From Flavobacterium sp. (GTDB lineage Bacteria > Bacteroidota > Bacteroidia > Flavobacteriales > Flavobacteriaceae), in contig NZ_PNJW01000008.1 of NCBI RefSeq assembly GCF_013822155.1, positions 18,270 through 82,269 of the forward strand: DNA of 64,000 bases. Reading direction: 5' to 3'. The notes beneath the pieces were generated by a model. That model saw only the letters and a program-made list of their open reading frames with translations. It ran no database searches and was not told where the DNA came from. This document shows positions 29,214-39,701 of the stretch, one piece after another. Within the stretch, counting starts at the first letter, position 1. Each line of letters begins with the position of its first letter. Position numbers and translations under genes: made by a program.

Positions 29214-30227
29214 TCAAATAATGTTGACTTCTGTCTCAATGGAAATAGAAAAAGTAGCTTGAATTGTTGCTTGAATGTCTTTTGCTACTGCTAATATTTC
29301 CTGACCGGTTGCGTTTCCGTAGTTTACTAAAACTAAGGCTTGATTTCTATGTATACCGGCATCACCAAAACGTTTTCCTTTAAATCCGGCTTGTTCTATA
29401 AGCCATCCGGCCGGAACTTTCACTTCTGTTTCTGAAACTACATAATGAGGCATTTCAGGAAATTTTTGTTGAATTTTTTCAAAATCAGTTTTCAAAATAA
29501 CCGGATTTTTAAAGAAACTTCCACTATTTCCTAACTCTTTCGGGTCCGGTAATTTACTTTGACGGATAGAAATGACCGCATTACTAACGTCTTTTAACGT
29601 TGGATTAGTAATATGTTGTTTTTCCAATTCAGTTTCAATCGCACCGTAAGATGTATTGAGTTTGTGTTCTTTTTTGGTTAATTTAAAAACAACTGAAGTT
29701 ATAATAAATTCATCTTTTACTTCGTTTTTAAAAATACTTTCGCGATACCCAAATTTGCATTTTTCATTGGTAAAAATCATCAACTCTTGCGTTTCACTAT
29801 GAATAGCTTCACATAACACAAAGGTGTCTTTGATTTCTACACCATATGCTCCGATATTTTGAATGGGGGTAGTACCTACATTACCCGGGATTAAAGATAA
29901 GTTTTCTAAACCACCAAAGTTTTGATCAATTGTCCAAATTACAAACTCATGCCAGTTTTCACCGGCTTGACTTTCAACCCAAACAAAATCATCATTTTCA
30001 TCTATGATTTTTTTCCCTTTTAAGTCTAAATGAATGACTAAAGCATCAATGTCTTGTGTTAGCAACATATTACTGCCACCTCCAAGTATAAATTTTTTAG
30101 TTGTTGGATTTTCATTTAATACGGTAATCAATTCATCAACGGAATGAACTGAAACGAATTGTCTGGCTTTGGCTTCAATACCAAAGGTGTTATACTTTTT
30201 TAATGAAAAATTTTTATGAATTTGCAT
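29214..30227 (-). CDS. murB: UDP-N-acetylmuramate dehydrogenase MurB
   Basis: 'NTFGIEAKARQFV', 'ILGGGSNMLLT', 'LSLIPGNVGTTPIQNIGAYGVEI', 'LGNSGSFFKNPV'. Confidence 0.97.
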   Translation of the reverse strand: MQIHKNFSLKKYNTFGIEAKARQFVSVHSVDELITVLNENPTTKKFILGGGSNMLLTQDIDALVIHLDLKGKKIIDENDDFVWVESQAGENWHEFVIWTIDQNFGGLENLSLIPGNVGTTPIQNIGAYGVEIKDTFVLCEAIHSETQELMIFTNEKCKFGYRESIFKNEVKDEFIITSVVFKLTKKEHKLNTSYGAIETELEKQHITNPTLKDVSNAVISIRQSKLPDPKELGNSGSFFKNPVILKTDFEKIQQKFPEMPHYVVSETEVKVPAGWLIEQAGFKGKRFGDAGIHRNQALVLVNYGNATGQEILAVAKDIQATIQATFSISIETEVNII

Positions 30228-30236
30228 TTTATTCTC

Positions 30237-30911
30237 TTATTCAATAGTTTCTAAAGCACGGTTCAAAAATACGTTCAAAGGTTTTAAAATTATAAGTTTT
30301 TGAGCCATTTTTTTTGCAAAATTGTTATCTGTAAAGAGCGAATCATCGATTTTTTGAGTGGCAGTGAAACTTTTTAATTTTAAAAATTCAATTGCTGGAT
30401 GATTAGGCTCATAATCTTTTGGAGCTTTTTTAAGCACATTAGATTCGTCTCTGTCTAAACTTCCATATTCTTTTTTAAAGCTTGGATTAGCTAAAATTTC
30501 TTCTAAATCCTCCTGAAAAAAAGCAATTTCTTTACGAATTTTTTTCAAATCTTCCGGTTCCGGACAATGAATTCCGGCGGCAATAAAACTGCTTCCTTTT
30601 TCATAATGGATATAATATCCGGGTGCATTTTTTCGATTTCTATCGGTTGTCATCCAAATTCCCATGTTACTTTTATAAGGCGATTTGTCTTTAGAAAAGC
30701 GAATGTCTCGATTGATTCTAAAAGTACAATGTTTCACTTCCAGTAATTCCAAACTAGCATCTTGGGGTTTCATTTCTTGCAATAAAGCAGCAATCAAAGT
30801 TTGGTATTCTTTTTTAAAAAGATCATACCGTTTTTTGTTTTCATGAAACCATTCTTTGTTATTGTTGTTTTTTAAATCGTCAATAAATTGGAGTGCACTA
30901 GCTTGAATCAT
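30237..30911 (-). CDS. DUF2461 domain-containing protein
   Basis: 'ALQFIDDLKNNNNKEWFHENKKRYD', 'FRINRDIRFSKDKSPYKSNMGIWM'. Confidence 0.9.
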   Translation of the reverse strand: MIQASALQFIDDLKNNNNKEWFHENKKRYDLFKKEYQTLIAALLQEMKPQDASLELLEVKHCTFRINRDIRFSKDKSPYKSNMGIWMTTDRNRKNAPGYYIHYEKGSSFIAAGIHCPEPEDLKKIRKEIAFFQEDLEEILANPSFKKEYGSLDRDESNVLKKAPKDYEPNHPAIEFLKLKSFTATQKIDDSLFTDNNFAKKMAQKLIILKPLNVFLNRALETIE

Positions 30912-30915
30912 GATT

Positions 30916-31995
30916 TTATAATTTAAAAATTTTATAACTCTGATGTGTCGATTTTACAATATTTTCTGTTCGTTCAGGATGAGTATCAGAAATGAAAAGT
31001 TGACCAAATTCATCGTGGTTAACCATTTCTACAATTTTACTTACTCTAAATTCGTCTAATTTATCAAAAATATCATCAAATAGCAATATAGGTTTTTGAC
31101 CACTATTTTTCTTTAAAAATTCAAATTGAGCTAGTTTTAAAGCAATTAAAAAAGATTTTTGTTGTCCTTGTGAGCCAAATTTTTTAATTGGATAGCCGTC
31201 AATTTCAAACGACAAATCATCTTTGTGAATGCCAACAGAAGTATATTGTAGAGCTTTATCTTTGGCTAAGTTAACTTCTAATAATTTTTCCAAATTATTT
31301 TCAAATAAATGGCTTTCATAGACCAAGTTGACTAGTTCAGCTGAATCGGTTATAGCATGATGATGCTTGTTAAAAATAGGTAGAAAATTCTCGATAAATT
31401 CTTTTCTTTTATCAAAAATAGTTTGCCCTAAAGCTTGTAATTGTTCATTATAAATTTGCAAAGTATCTTTATCAAATGTCTGATTTAAAGCAAAATATTT
31501 CAACAAGGCATTGCGTTGTAAAATAATTTTTTGGTATTGGATGAGTTGATTTAAATAGGATAAATCGAGTTGTGAAATCACGCTGTCCATGAATTTCCGT
31601 CGAGTTTCACTTCCTTCTGTGATTAAATCGCTGTCAGTAGGGGAAATGATTACTAAAGGAATTAAACCTAAATGTTCAGAGAATTTATCATAAACTTTCC
31701 CATTGCGTTTTAAGATTTTTTTGAGTCCTTTCTTTAAACTACAGACAATTTGTTCGTTGCGATTGTTTTTATCAAAATCACCTTCAACAACAAAAAATTC
31801 TTCTCCATGCTTAATATTTTGTACAGCCAACGGATTAAAATAGCTTTTGCCATAAGCTAAATGATAAATTGCATCGAGAACGTTGGTTTTTCCTACTCCG
31901 TTTTTTCCAACAAAACAATTTATTTTGGTGTCAAACTCAAATTGAGTCTCAGAAAAATTTTTATAATTAAAAAGTGAAATTCGTTTTAAAAACAC
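30916..31995 (-). CDS. recF: DNA replication/repair protein RecF
   Basis: '[25 protein letters not shown]', '[21 protein letters not shown]', '[16 protein letters not shown]'; alternative start at 32043. Confidence 0.96.
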   Translation of the reverse strand: MFLKRISLFNYKNFSETQFEFDTKINCFVGKNGVGKTNVLDAIYHLAYGKSYFNPLAVQNIKHGEEFFVVEGDFDKNNRNEQIVCSLKKGLKKILKRNGKVYDKFSEHLGLIPLVIISPTDSDLITEGSETRRKFMDSVISQLDLSYLNQLIQYQKIILQRNALLKYFALNQTFDKDTLQIYNEQLQALGQTIFDKRKEFIENFLPIFNKHHHAITDSAELVNLVYESHLFENNLEKLLEVNLAKDKALQYTSVGIHKDDLSFEIDGYPIKKFGSQGQQKSFLIALKLAQFEFLKKNSGQKPILLFDDIFDKLDEFRVSKIVEMVNHDEFGQLFISDTHPERTENIVKSTHQSYKIFKL

Positions 31996-32173
31996 AATAA
32001 GACGGATTAAAATGTTCAGTTTGTTTTGTAATATACCCTGCAAAAGTAATCTGATTTAAAGGAATAATTGCAGTACAAAATCAAAGCCATGCAAAATATT
32101 CAAAAATATCTAAAAAATTACTTTCAAATAGGAATAAAAATTTTATTTTTGCGGCTCATTAAATTAAATATAA

Positions 32174-32950
32174 ATGGCAACTTACAATAAAAGAGGATTT
32201 AAATCTCCAAAACCAAAGGAAGTAGAAGATATTGAAGAGAATGTTGATATCGATGCAAAAGACAGTACCACAGCTGGTGTTTTTAATAAGTTAGATGAAG
32301 GAGCTTCTAAAACTGAAGAGTGGGTTGTTAAAAATCAAAAATATATTTTTGGAATCGTTGGTGCTATCGCTTTAGTTACTATTGGATATTTAATGTATCA
32401 AAAGTTTATTGTTGAGCCAAAAGAAACAGATGCTGCGGAAGAAATGTTTACAGCTCAACAAAATTTTCAAAAAGCAATTGATGGAACAACCGGTCAAGAC
32501 AGTTTATTTAATGCTGCTTTGAATGGAGTAGACGGAAAATATGGTTTTATTAAAATCGCTGATGAATATTCAGGAACAGATGCCGGAAATTTAGCTAATT
32601 TTTATGCGGGTGTTTCTTATTTGAACCTTGGTAAAAACACAGAAGCTATTGCAAGTTTGGATAAATTCAAATCGGATGATTTAATTTTAAGTACACAAGC
32701 AGTTGGATTAATTGGTGATGCTTTTGCACAAAAAAATCAATTAAAAGAAGCTTTAGAATATTATATAAAAGCTGCCGAAATGAATGTGAATGAAATGACA
32801 ACGCCTATCTTTTTGCTTAAAGCAGGTCAAACTGCTTTAACGTTAGGTCAAAAGGCAGAGGCATTAAAATATTTTACAGAAATCAAAGAAAAATATGAAA
32901 CGGCTCCGGAAGCTCGTAATATTGATGGCTTAATTGGAATGGCACAATAA
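32174..32950 (+). CDS. Tetratricopeptide/YfgM-like membrane-anchored protein
   Basis: One TM 'KYIFGIVGAIALVTIGYLMYQKF' followed by TPR-like repeats. Confidence 0.8.
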   Translation: MATYNKRGFKSPKPKEVEDIEENVDIDAKDSTTAGVFNKLDEGASKTEEWVVKNQKYIFGIVGAIALVTIGYLMYQKFIVEPKETDAAEEMFTAQQNFQKAIDGTTGQDSLFNAALNGVDGKYGFIKIADEYSGTDAGNLANFYAGVSYLNLGKNTEAIASLDKFKSDDLILSTQAVGLIGDAFAQKNQLKEALEYYIKAAEMNVNEMTTPIFLLKAGQTALTLGQKAEALKYFTEIKEKYETAPEARNIDGLIGMAQ

Positions 32951-32953
32951 ATC

Positions 32954-33436
32954 ATGGCTACCGAAAATAAAAATTTATCGCAGTACGATAAAAACACACT
33001 CCCAAACGTTAGTGATCTTTCGTTTGGGATTGTTGTTTCTGAGTGGAATGAAACAATTACAGAAGGCCTTTTTCAAGGAGCTTTAGCTACTTTATTGGAT
33101 TGCAATGTGAAACCTGAAAATATTATTCGTTGGAATGTTCCCGGAAGTTTTGAACTCATTTACGGTTGTAGTAAAATGATGGAAATAATTCCTAATTTAG
33201 CTGGGATTATTGCCATTGGCAGTGTGATTCAGGGGGAAACTAAACATTTTGATTTTGTTTGTGAGGGCGTCACACAAGGCATAAAAGATTTAAATGTAAT
33301 GGGGAGAGTACCCGTTATTTTTTGTGTATTAACAGATAATAATCTTCAACAATCTATCGATAGAAGTGGTGGTAAACACGGTAATAAAGGTGTTGAAGCT
33401 GCTGTTGCCGCCATTAAAATGTCTCATTTTCAATAG
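32954..33436 (+). CDS. ribH: 6,7-dimethyl-8-ribityllumazine synthase
   Basis: 'FGIVVSEWNETITEGLFQGA', 'WNVPGSFELIYG', 'AIGSVIQGETKHFDFVCEGVTQGI', 'GKHGNKGVEAA'. Confidence 0.97.
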   Translation: MATENKNLSQYDKNTLPNVSDLSFGIVVSEWNETITEGLFQGALATLLDCNVKPENIIRWNVPGSFELIYGCSKMMEIIPNLAGIIAIGSVIQGETKHFDFVCEGVTQGIKDLNVMGRVPVIFCVLTDNNLQQSIDRSGGKHGNKGVEAAVAAIKMSHFQ

Positions 33437-33576
33437 TTTTTCAATTATTATTTAGATTTTTCAATCTTTTCTTCCTTATTTATTTTTAAATAGTAAGTAA
33501 GCATTGTTTTTTTAATTAATTTTAACAAGAAATGGTGTTTGCGTTTAAAGCAAATAGTTGTTTTTACATTTTGGCT

Positions 33577-36500
33577 ATGAAAAAAACATTTCTATATATA
33601 ATTCCTTTTCTAATTTCATTTTTTGGTTTTGGTCAAAATTTGCCAAATGATTGTATGAATTATATACAGGCTTGTGATAATCAAAATATTGCCTATGATG
33701 TATCAGGTTTCGGTGTGCAAGAAATTATTCCTCAATCTTGTTCATCGCAAGAAAATAATTCATTGTGGATTCGTGTAACTGTTGAACAATGGGGAACTTT
33801 AGGTTTTGATTTGGTTCCTATAAGTTCTGCAATTGAGGAAGATTATGATTTTTGGGTATTTGGTCCGGATGCTTCTTGCTCTAATTTAGGTTCACCGATA
33901 CGATGTTCTACAACTAATCCCGAAGCAATTAATCAAGCAAATAATCATACCGGAATGAATTCGTCTTCCAGTGATTTTTTTGAAGGTCCTGGAAATGATG
34001 GTAACAGTTATGTTCGAAATTTATCGGTTATGTCCGGTCAAAGTTATTTTATTGTTATTGATCGACCAATTGGAAGTTCTCCATTTACCTTAACTTGGAC
34101 TGGGACAGCAACAATAGCCAATCCATTTCAAGCCTATAATTTTCAGGATTTTGATGAAGTAACGTTATGTGATTCCGGGAATGACGGCATAGAAACTTTT
34201 GATTTTTCTACCTTAAGTGCAAGTTATCTTGCCGGAACGAATGGCGAATTTGTTGTTACATATTTCAGTTCTTCAGAGAATGCTATTTTTAATGTAAATC
34301 CTTTAGTTGGTCCAGTTGCCGTAAATTCAGCTACTTATTATGCTAGGGTTTCTAATATTTTAACGGTTTGTTTTGAAGTCAAAACAATCCCGATTGTTTT
34401 AGGTGGTATTGAAGTAAATGATGTTTCTGAAATTGTTTGTGAAAATACTGTTAACCAAGAAGCAATAGTTGATTTAGGAGCTTTTTCGAACGAGATTTAT
34501 ACAGGAAATGATTCAGTTTCTTTTTCCTATTTCCCAACTTTAGCAGATGCTGAAGGAATAACAAACGAATTGACGAATGTGCAATCAATTCCATTACCAA
34601 TTGGAATGCATGCTTTTTTTGTTAGGGTAGTTTCGGGGGATTGTTTTGCAATTGCTGAACTTGCGATTGAAGTTGTTGCAAGACCATTGTTAAATTCGAA
34701 TATTTCTCTTAAACAATGTGATGATAACCTGGACGGATTTAGTGCTTTTAATTTAACGGAGGCTAATTCATTATTGGTTACAAATACTAATGGGTTAGTT
34801 TTTGATTATTTCACAAACCTTACGGATGCTCAAGATAACTTAAATAGAATTCTAAATCCGATGAATTTTGTAAACCAAAATACTGGTTTTGGCGAAGTTT
34901 ATGTTCGAGTAACCAATTTGAATAATTGTTATAACATTGTCAGTTTGAGTTTAATTGTTGCTACAACTTTAATTCCGGCTGGTTATCTGGAAACTTTTAC
35001 GGAATGTGATGATACGGCTTCGGGTTCTAATACTGATGGTATTTCAACATTTGATTTTAGTTCCTTTACGAATACAATTTTAAATTTATTTCCACAGGGG
35101 CAACAATTAATAGTTACTTATTTTGAGTCTATTGAGGATGCTTTAGCAGAAAATAATCCTATTTTGGATACTGCTAACTTTGTGAATAGTAATTCTCCTA
35201 ATTTTCAAAATATTTATGTTAGAATTGACAGTCAGTTGAATAATTCATGTATCGGATTGGGGCATCATATTACGTTGAAAGTAGAACAAATTCCAATCGT
35301 GAACCCTTTTGAAATAGTAACTTGTGACGACGACGATGATGGATTGTTTAGTTTTGATACTACCAATTTAGAAAATAATTTTTTAAATGGATTGACCAAT
35401 GTAACAATCGAATATCGGGATCAAAATAATGTTGTTTTACCTAGTCCATTACCAAATCCATTTGTGTCGGGTACAAAAACACTTCAGGTTACAATTAAGA
35501 ACAATACACTTTTGGCCTGTTCCTTTCAAACTACTCTTTCCTTTGTAGTTGATTATTTGCCGAAAGCATTTGAGGTGCCTACTAGTTTGATTCGAGTATG
35601 TGATGATGAAATTGATCCCTCTGTACAAAACGGAGTTTATAGTTTTGACACATCATCCTTTCAATCGGCAATTTTGGGCGGTCAAACAGGAATGATAGTT
35701 GAATATTACGATGAAAACAATGTGCCACTGAGTAGTCCGCTACCAAATCCTTATGTTAGCAGTTCACAAATTATAACAGCAAAAGTCATTAATCCTACTA
35801 ATCTAAATTGTTTTGCAACTATTCAAATACCATTAACCGTTTTGCCAACTCCAAAGATTATTTTAGAAGGTGATATTCAATATGTTTGTAAAAATAATCC
35901 CGATTATTTTGTTGAGCTTACCGCAGGATTAGAGGATGAAAATTCAACTGGTAATTACAATTATCAATGGTTTTTAAATCAAACTTTAATTCCGAATGCT
36001 GTTAATTATTCAATTTTGGTAAATCAAGCGGGAAACTACACAGTTGAGGTAACTTCATTCGAAGGTTGTGCCAAGACGAGAACCATTCAAGTGATGGATT
36101 CAGAAATTGCAGTAATTGAAGATATTATTATAAATGATTTAATTGATGAAAATTCAATTGTTATAGTTGTTTCTGGAATTGGAAATTATGTTTATAGTAT
36201 TGATGGCGTTTTATACCAGGAGTCAACTATTTTTACAAATGTTGAGCCCGGATTAATTACAGTTTACGTCAAAGATTTATATAATTGCGGAATTGAAACT
36301 AATGACATTAATATTTTAAGCATTCCCAAATTTTTCACTCCAAATTCTGATGGATACAATGATTTATGGAACTTGAGAGGAATAACCCAAGATTCTAATG
36401 TAAAAATACAAATAGACATTTTTGATCGATACGGCAAATTGTTATTTCAAATTACACCCGTCAATCAAGGTTGGAACGGAACAATTAATGGTAATCCTTT

Positions 36501-36579
36501 ACCGGCAGATGATTATTGGTATGTAATCAGTTTAGAAGACAATCGAACAATTAAGGGGCATTTTTCATTAAAAAGATAA
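33577..36579 (+). CDS. Large secreted adhesin-like protein with T9SS type B (gliding-motility C-terminal) sorting domain
   Basis: C-terminus 'IPKFFTPNSDGYNDLWNLRGI...IDIFDRYGKLLFQITPVNQGWNGTINGNPLPADDYWYVISLEDNRTIKGHFSLKR'. Confidence 0.93.
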   Translation: MKKTFLYIIPFLISFFGFGQNLPNDCMNYIQACDNQNIAYDVSGFGVQEIIPQSCSSQENNSLWIRVTVEQWGTLGFDLVPISSAIEEDYDFWVFGPDASCSNLGSPIRCSTTNPEAINQANNHTGMNSSSSDFFEGPGNDGNSYVRNLSVMSGQSYFIVIDRPIGSSPFTLTWTGTATIANPFQAYNFQDFDEVTLCDSGNDGIETFDFSTLSASYLAGTNGEFVVTYFSSSENAIFNVNPLVGPVAVNSATYYARVSNILTVCFEVKTIPIVLGGIEVNDVSEIVCENTVNQEAIVDLGAFSNEIYTGNDSVSFSYFPTLADAEGITNELTNVQSIPLPIGMHAFFVRVVSGDCFAIAELAIEVVARPLLNSNISLKQCDDNLDGFSAFNLTEANSLLVTNTNGLVFDYFTNLTDAQDNLNRILNPMNFVNQNTGFGEVYVRVTNLNNCYNIVSLSLIVATTLIPAGYLETFTECDDTASGSNTDGISTFDFSSFTNTILNLFPQGQQLIVTYFESIEDALAENNPILDTANFVNSNSPNFQNIYVRIDSQLNNSCIGLGHHITLKVEQIPIVNPFEIVTCDDDDDGLFSFDTTNLENNFLNGLTNVTIEYRDQNNVVLPSPLPNPFVSGTKTLQVTIKNNTLLACSFQTTLSFVVDYLPKAFEVPTSLIRVCDDEIDPSVQNGVYSFDTSSFQSAILGGQTGMIVEYYDENNVPLSSPLPNPYVSSSQIITAKVINPTNLNCFATIQIPLTVLPTPKIILEGDIQYVCKNNPDYFVELTAGLEDENSTGNYNYQWFLNQTLIPNAVNYSILVNQAGNYTVEVTSFEGCAKTRTIQVMDSEIAVIEDIIINDLIDENSIVIVVSGIGNYVYSIDGVLYQESTIFTNVEPGLITVYVKDLYNCGIETNDINILSIPKFFTPNSDGYNDLWNLRGITQDSNVKIQIDIFDRYGKLLFQITPVNQGWNGTINGNPLPADDYWYVISLEDNRTIKGHFSLKR

Positions 36580-36703
36580 TTTAGTTTACAATTTCTACTT
36601 TTTAATTTTTACTTTTTTTGTTGAAAAGTAACAAAACTTTCACATATTCAAATTTTCAAGTCAATTGAGAATTACTTAACTTTGAAGGTTAATACAAAAC
36701 ACA

Positions 36704-36997
36704 ATGATTAAAAAATCGTTATTCAAATTGCCCAAAAACAGAAGTTTCAATTATACTCCTAGACATTATCAAGGGAAGGAGCATGGCAACTTGTATGATT
36801 TTGATTCTAAGTTTAATAAAAACCGAGAAACGGTAAACTATAATGACTTCAGAGCACATTGGAGTGATGCCAGAAATGACAGCAGACACCGTGGTAACAG
36901 AGAAATAAATTTCAGATTAATTGCCATAATCCTTGTATTACTATTGATTTTTTTATTCATTATCGATTTCGATCTTTCCATATTTATCAAAAGATAA
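36704..36997 (+). CDS. Conserved hypothetical protein with C-terminal TM
   Basis: 97 aa with hydrophobic 'LIAIILVLLLIFLFIIDF'; directly abuts mutL. Confidence 0.65.
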   Translation: MIKKSLFKLPKNRSFNYTPRHYQGKEHGNLYDFDSKFNKNRETVNYNDFRAHWSDARNDSRHRGNREINFRLIAIILVLLLIFLFIIDFDLSIFIKR

Positions 36998-38847
36998 TGT
37001 CGAGTATTATACAATTACTTCCCGATCATGTGGCTAATCAAATTGCTGCCGGTGAGGTCGTTCAACGACCTGCATCTGTGGTAAAAGAATTGTTAGAAAA
37101 TGCAGTTGATGCAAAAGCTACAGATATTAAACTGATAGTAAAAGACGCAGGAAAATCATTAGTTCAAGTAATTGATAACGGCAATGGAATGAGCGTTACG
37201 GATGCCAGAATGTGTTTTGAACGCCATGCAACTTCTAAAATTCGTCATGCTGAAGATTTATTTACTATTCATACCAAAGGATTTAGAGGAGAAGCCTTAG
37301 CGTCAATAGCAGCAATTGCTCATGTGGAACTAAAAACAAAACAAGAGTTTGACGAATTAGGAACGCATATTATTATTGAAGGGAGTAAATTTATAACACA
37401 AGATCCTTCTGTTTTGCCAAAAGGAACATCCTTTGCCGTAAAGAATTTGTTTTTTAATATTCCGGCACGGCGTAATTTTCTTAAGTCAGAAACTGTAGAA
37501 CATCGCCATATTGTTGATGAATTTCAGAGAGTTGCTTTAGCTCATCCTTCCATTCATTTTACGTTTATTCATAATGGAAGTGAGTTGTTTAATTTGCCCT
37601 CTTCAAATTTAAGACAACGGATAGTCGCTATTTTTTCAGGGAAAACCAATGAAAAATTAGTCCCTATTTCTGAAGAAACTGAAATTGTTCAAGTGAATGG
37701 TTTTATTTCAAAACCTGAATTTTCAAAAAAGAACAGAAGTGAGCAATTCTTTTTTGTTAACAATAGATATATTAAGAGCGGTTATTTGCATCATGCAGTG
37801 ATGGCTGCTTATGAAGGTTTACTCAAAGATGGTATGCAACCGGGTTATTTTATTTATTTAGAGGTATCACCAAATACTATTGATATCAATATTCATCCTA
37901 CCAAAACTGAAATTAAGTTTGATGATGAACACGCTTTATATGCAATTTTACGTTCTACCGTAAAACATAGTTTAGGTCAATTTAATGTGGCTCCCGTATT
38001 GGATTTTGAACGTGACCCCAATTTAGACACACCTTATCATTATCAAAATAAAGATGCTTCGACGCCATTAATTCAGGTTAATTCTAATTTTAATCCGTTT
38101 GCGGAAGAAAAAGCAACAATGAATTTTGGAGGTTCAACTTATAGAGAAAGAAAAACGGAAAATGCTCATTGGGAAAGTTTGTATGTTGGTTTAAAAAATG
38201 ACACTAAGGAAATAGAATCATTTCCATTTGAACAGGAAGCAGTATCAAGCTCCCTTTTTAACGATACAGATATAGAGGAATCTAAAAACAGAACTTATCA
38301 AATTCAGAAAAAATACATTTTGAGTTCCATTAAATCAGGCATGATGGTGATTGACCAAAAAAGAGCTCATCAACGAATTTTGTATGAGCAATATTTGAAA
38401 AACATGACAGTTCAACAAGCCTCCAGTCAGCATTTGTTATTTCCTTTAGAAATTTATTTTTCTACTAATGAAATTCATTTGATGAAAGAGTTAAAAACAG
38501 CTTTAGAAAATACAGGATTTATTTTTGATGCAATTGAAAGTGATAAAATTATCATTTCAGGAATTCCAATTCAAGTAACAGAAAGTGAAGTTTCTATTGT
38601 TTTAGAAGAGTTAGTAAATGATTTACAAGATGGGATTCCGGAAAGTAGCTTTAGTCAAAATGATTCTATTGCCAAATCAATGGCACGAAGTTTAGCGGTG
38701 AAAACAGGAACTTATTTAACTGAAAAAGAGCAGGAAAACATAGTAAATGGCCTTTTTGCATGCAAAGAGCCGGATGTTTCTCCATTTAACAAACCCACAT
38801 TCATCACTATAAGTGTGGATGATTTAGATAAAAAATTTGCGATATGA
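36997..38847 (+). CDS. mutL: DNA mismatch repair endonuclease MutL
   Basis: 'LLPDHVANQIAAGEVVQRPASVVKELLENAVDA', 'TKGFRGEALASIAAI', 'FFFVNNRYIK'. Confidence 0.98.
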   Translation: MSSIIQLLPDHVANQIAAGEVVQRPASVVKELLENAVDAKATDIKLIVKDAGKSLVQVIDNGNGMSVTDARMCFERHATSKIRHAEDLFTIHTKGFRGEALASIAAIAHVELKTKQEFDELGTHIIIEGSKFITQDPSVLPKGTSFAVKNLFFNIPARRNFLKSETVEHRHIVDEFQRVALAHPSIHFTFIHNGSELFNLPSSNLRQRIVAIFSGKTNEKLVPISEETEIVQVNGFISKPEFSKKNRSEQFFFVNNRYIKSGYLHHAVMAAYEGLLKDGMQPGYFIYLEVSPNTIDINIHPTKTEIKFDDEHALYAILRSTVKHSLGQFNVAPVLDFERDPNLDTPYHYQNKDASTPLIQVNSNFNPFAEEKATMNFGGSTYRERKTENAHWESLYVGLKNDTKEIESFPFEQEAVSSSLFNDTDIEESKNRTYQIQKKYILSSIKSGMMVIDQKRAHQRILYEQYLKNMTVQQASSQHLLFPLEIYFSTNEIHLMKELKTALENTGFIFDAIESDKIIISGIPIQVTESEVSIVLEELVNDLQDGIPESSFSQNDSIAKSMARSLAVKTGTYLTEKEQENIVNGLFACKEPDVSPFNKPTFITISVDDLDKKFAI

Positions 38848-39653
38848 TGCGAATGACTGAAACCGTAAAGCAATTGGTAATTATCAATGTGATTTTTTTC
38901 ATTGCTTCTAATACAATTGCGACAGCTGCTAATGATCTTTTGGCACTTTATTATCCTTTGAATGATAATTTTCATTGGTGGCAACCCATTACACATATGT
39001 TTATGCATGCTAAATTGCCTAATTTGATGCATATTTTCTTTAATATGTTCGGATTAATCATGTTTGGCTCAGCTTTGGAACATTTTTGGGGATGGAAAAA
39101 GTTTTTGTTTTTTTATATTTCTTGTGGATTAGGAGCAGCTTTACTACACACCGGAATGAACTATTATGAGATTAATTCATTGTTACAACAAGTTTCTGAA
39201 TTAAATATTTCAGCTTCTGATATGCACATATTAATGAATATTGATCATACTAATCAATTTGATGTTAATAATAAAATTATTGACGGGAGTTTAAATAATA
39301 TTCTTGAAAAAGTAAATGCTAATCAAGAGCAATATAATATTATTGTTCGTGCAGCAATCAAATATCAAACCGCCGCTGTTGGAGCATCAGGAGCATTGTA
39401 TGGTGTAATTGTTGCCTTTGCTTTTATGTTTCCAAATGCGGAATTGATGTTGTTGTTTTTACCAATACCCATCAAAGCGAAATATTTTGTTCCGGTATTA
39501 GTTTTAGGTGATTTATTTATGGGATTAAAAGGAGAATCTATTTTCGGAGGTGGCGGAATTGCCCATTTTGCTCACGTAGGTGGAGCTTTAACCGGATTTT
39601 TAATGATGTGGTTTTGGAAGAAAAATCAGTTTAATGAAAAACGGTGGGATTGA
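38844..39653 (+). CDS. Rhomboid family intramembrane serine protease
   Basis: 'HMFMHAKLPNLMHIFFNMFGL', 'VGASGALYGV', 'AHFAHVGGALTGFL'. Confidence 0.94.
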   Translation: MMRMTETVKQLVIINVIFFIASNTIATAANDLLALYYPLNDNFHWWQPITHMFMHAKLPNLMHIFFNMFGLIMFGSALEHFWGWKKFLFFYISCGLGAALLHTGMNYYEINSLLQQVSELNISASDMHILMNIDHTNQFDVNNKIIDGSLNNILEKVNANQEQYNIIVRAAIKYQTAAVGASGALYGVIVAFAFMFPNAELMLLFLPIPIKAKYFVPVLVLGDLFMGLKGESIFGGGGIAHFAHVGGALTGFLMMWFWKKNQFNEKRWD

Positions 39654-39701
39654 GAAAGGTAATTAATAAAGGTGGATGGTAATTGGTAAAAGATAATTGA
39701 A

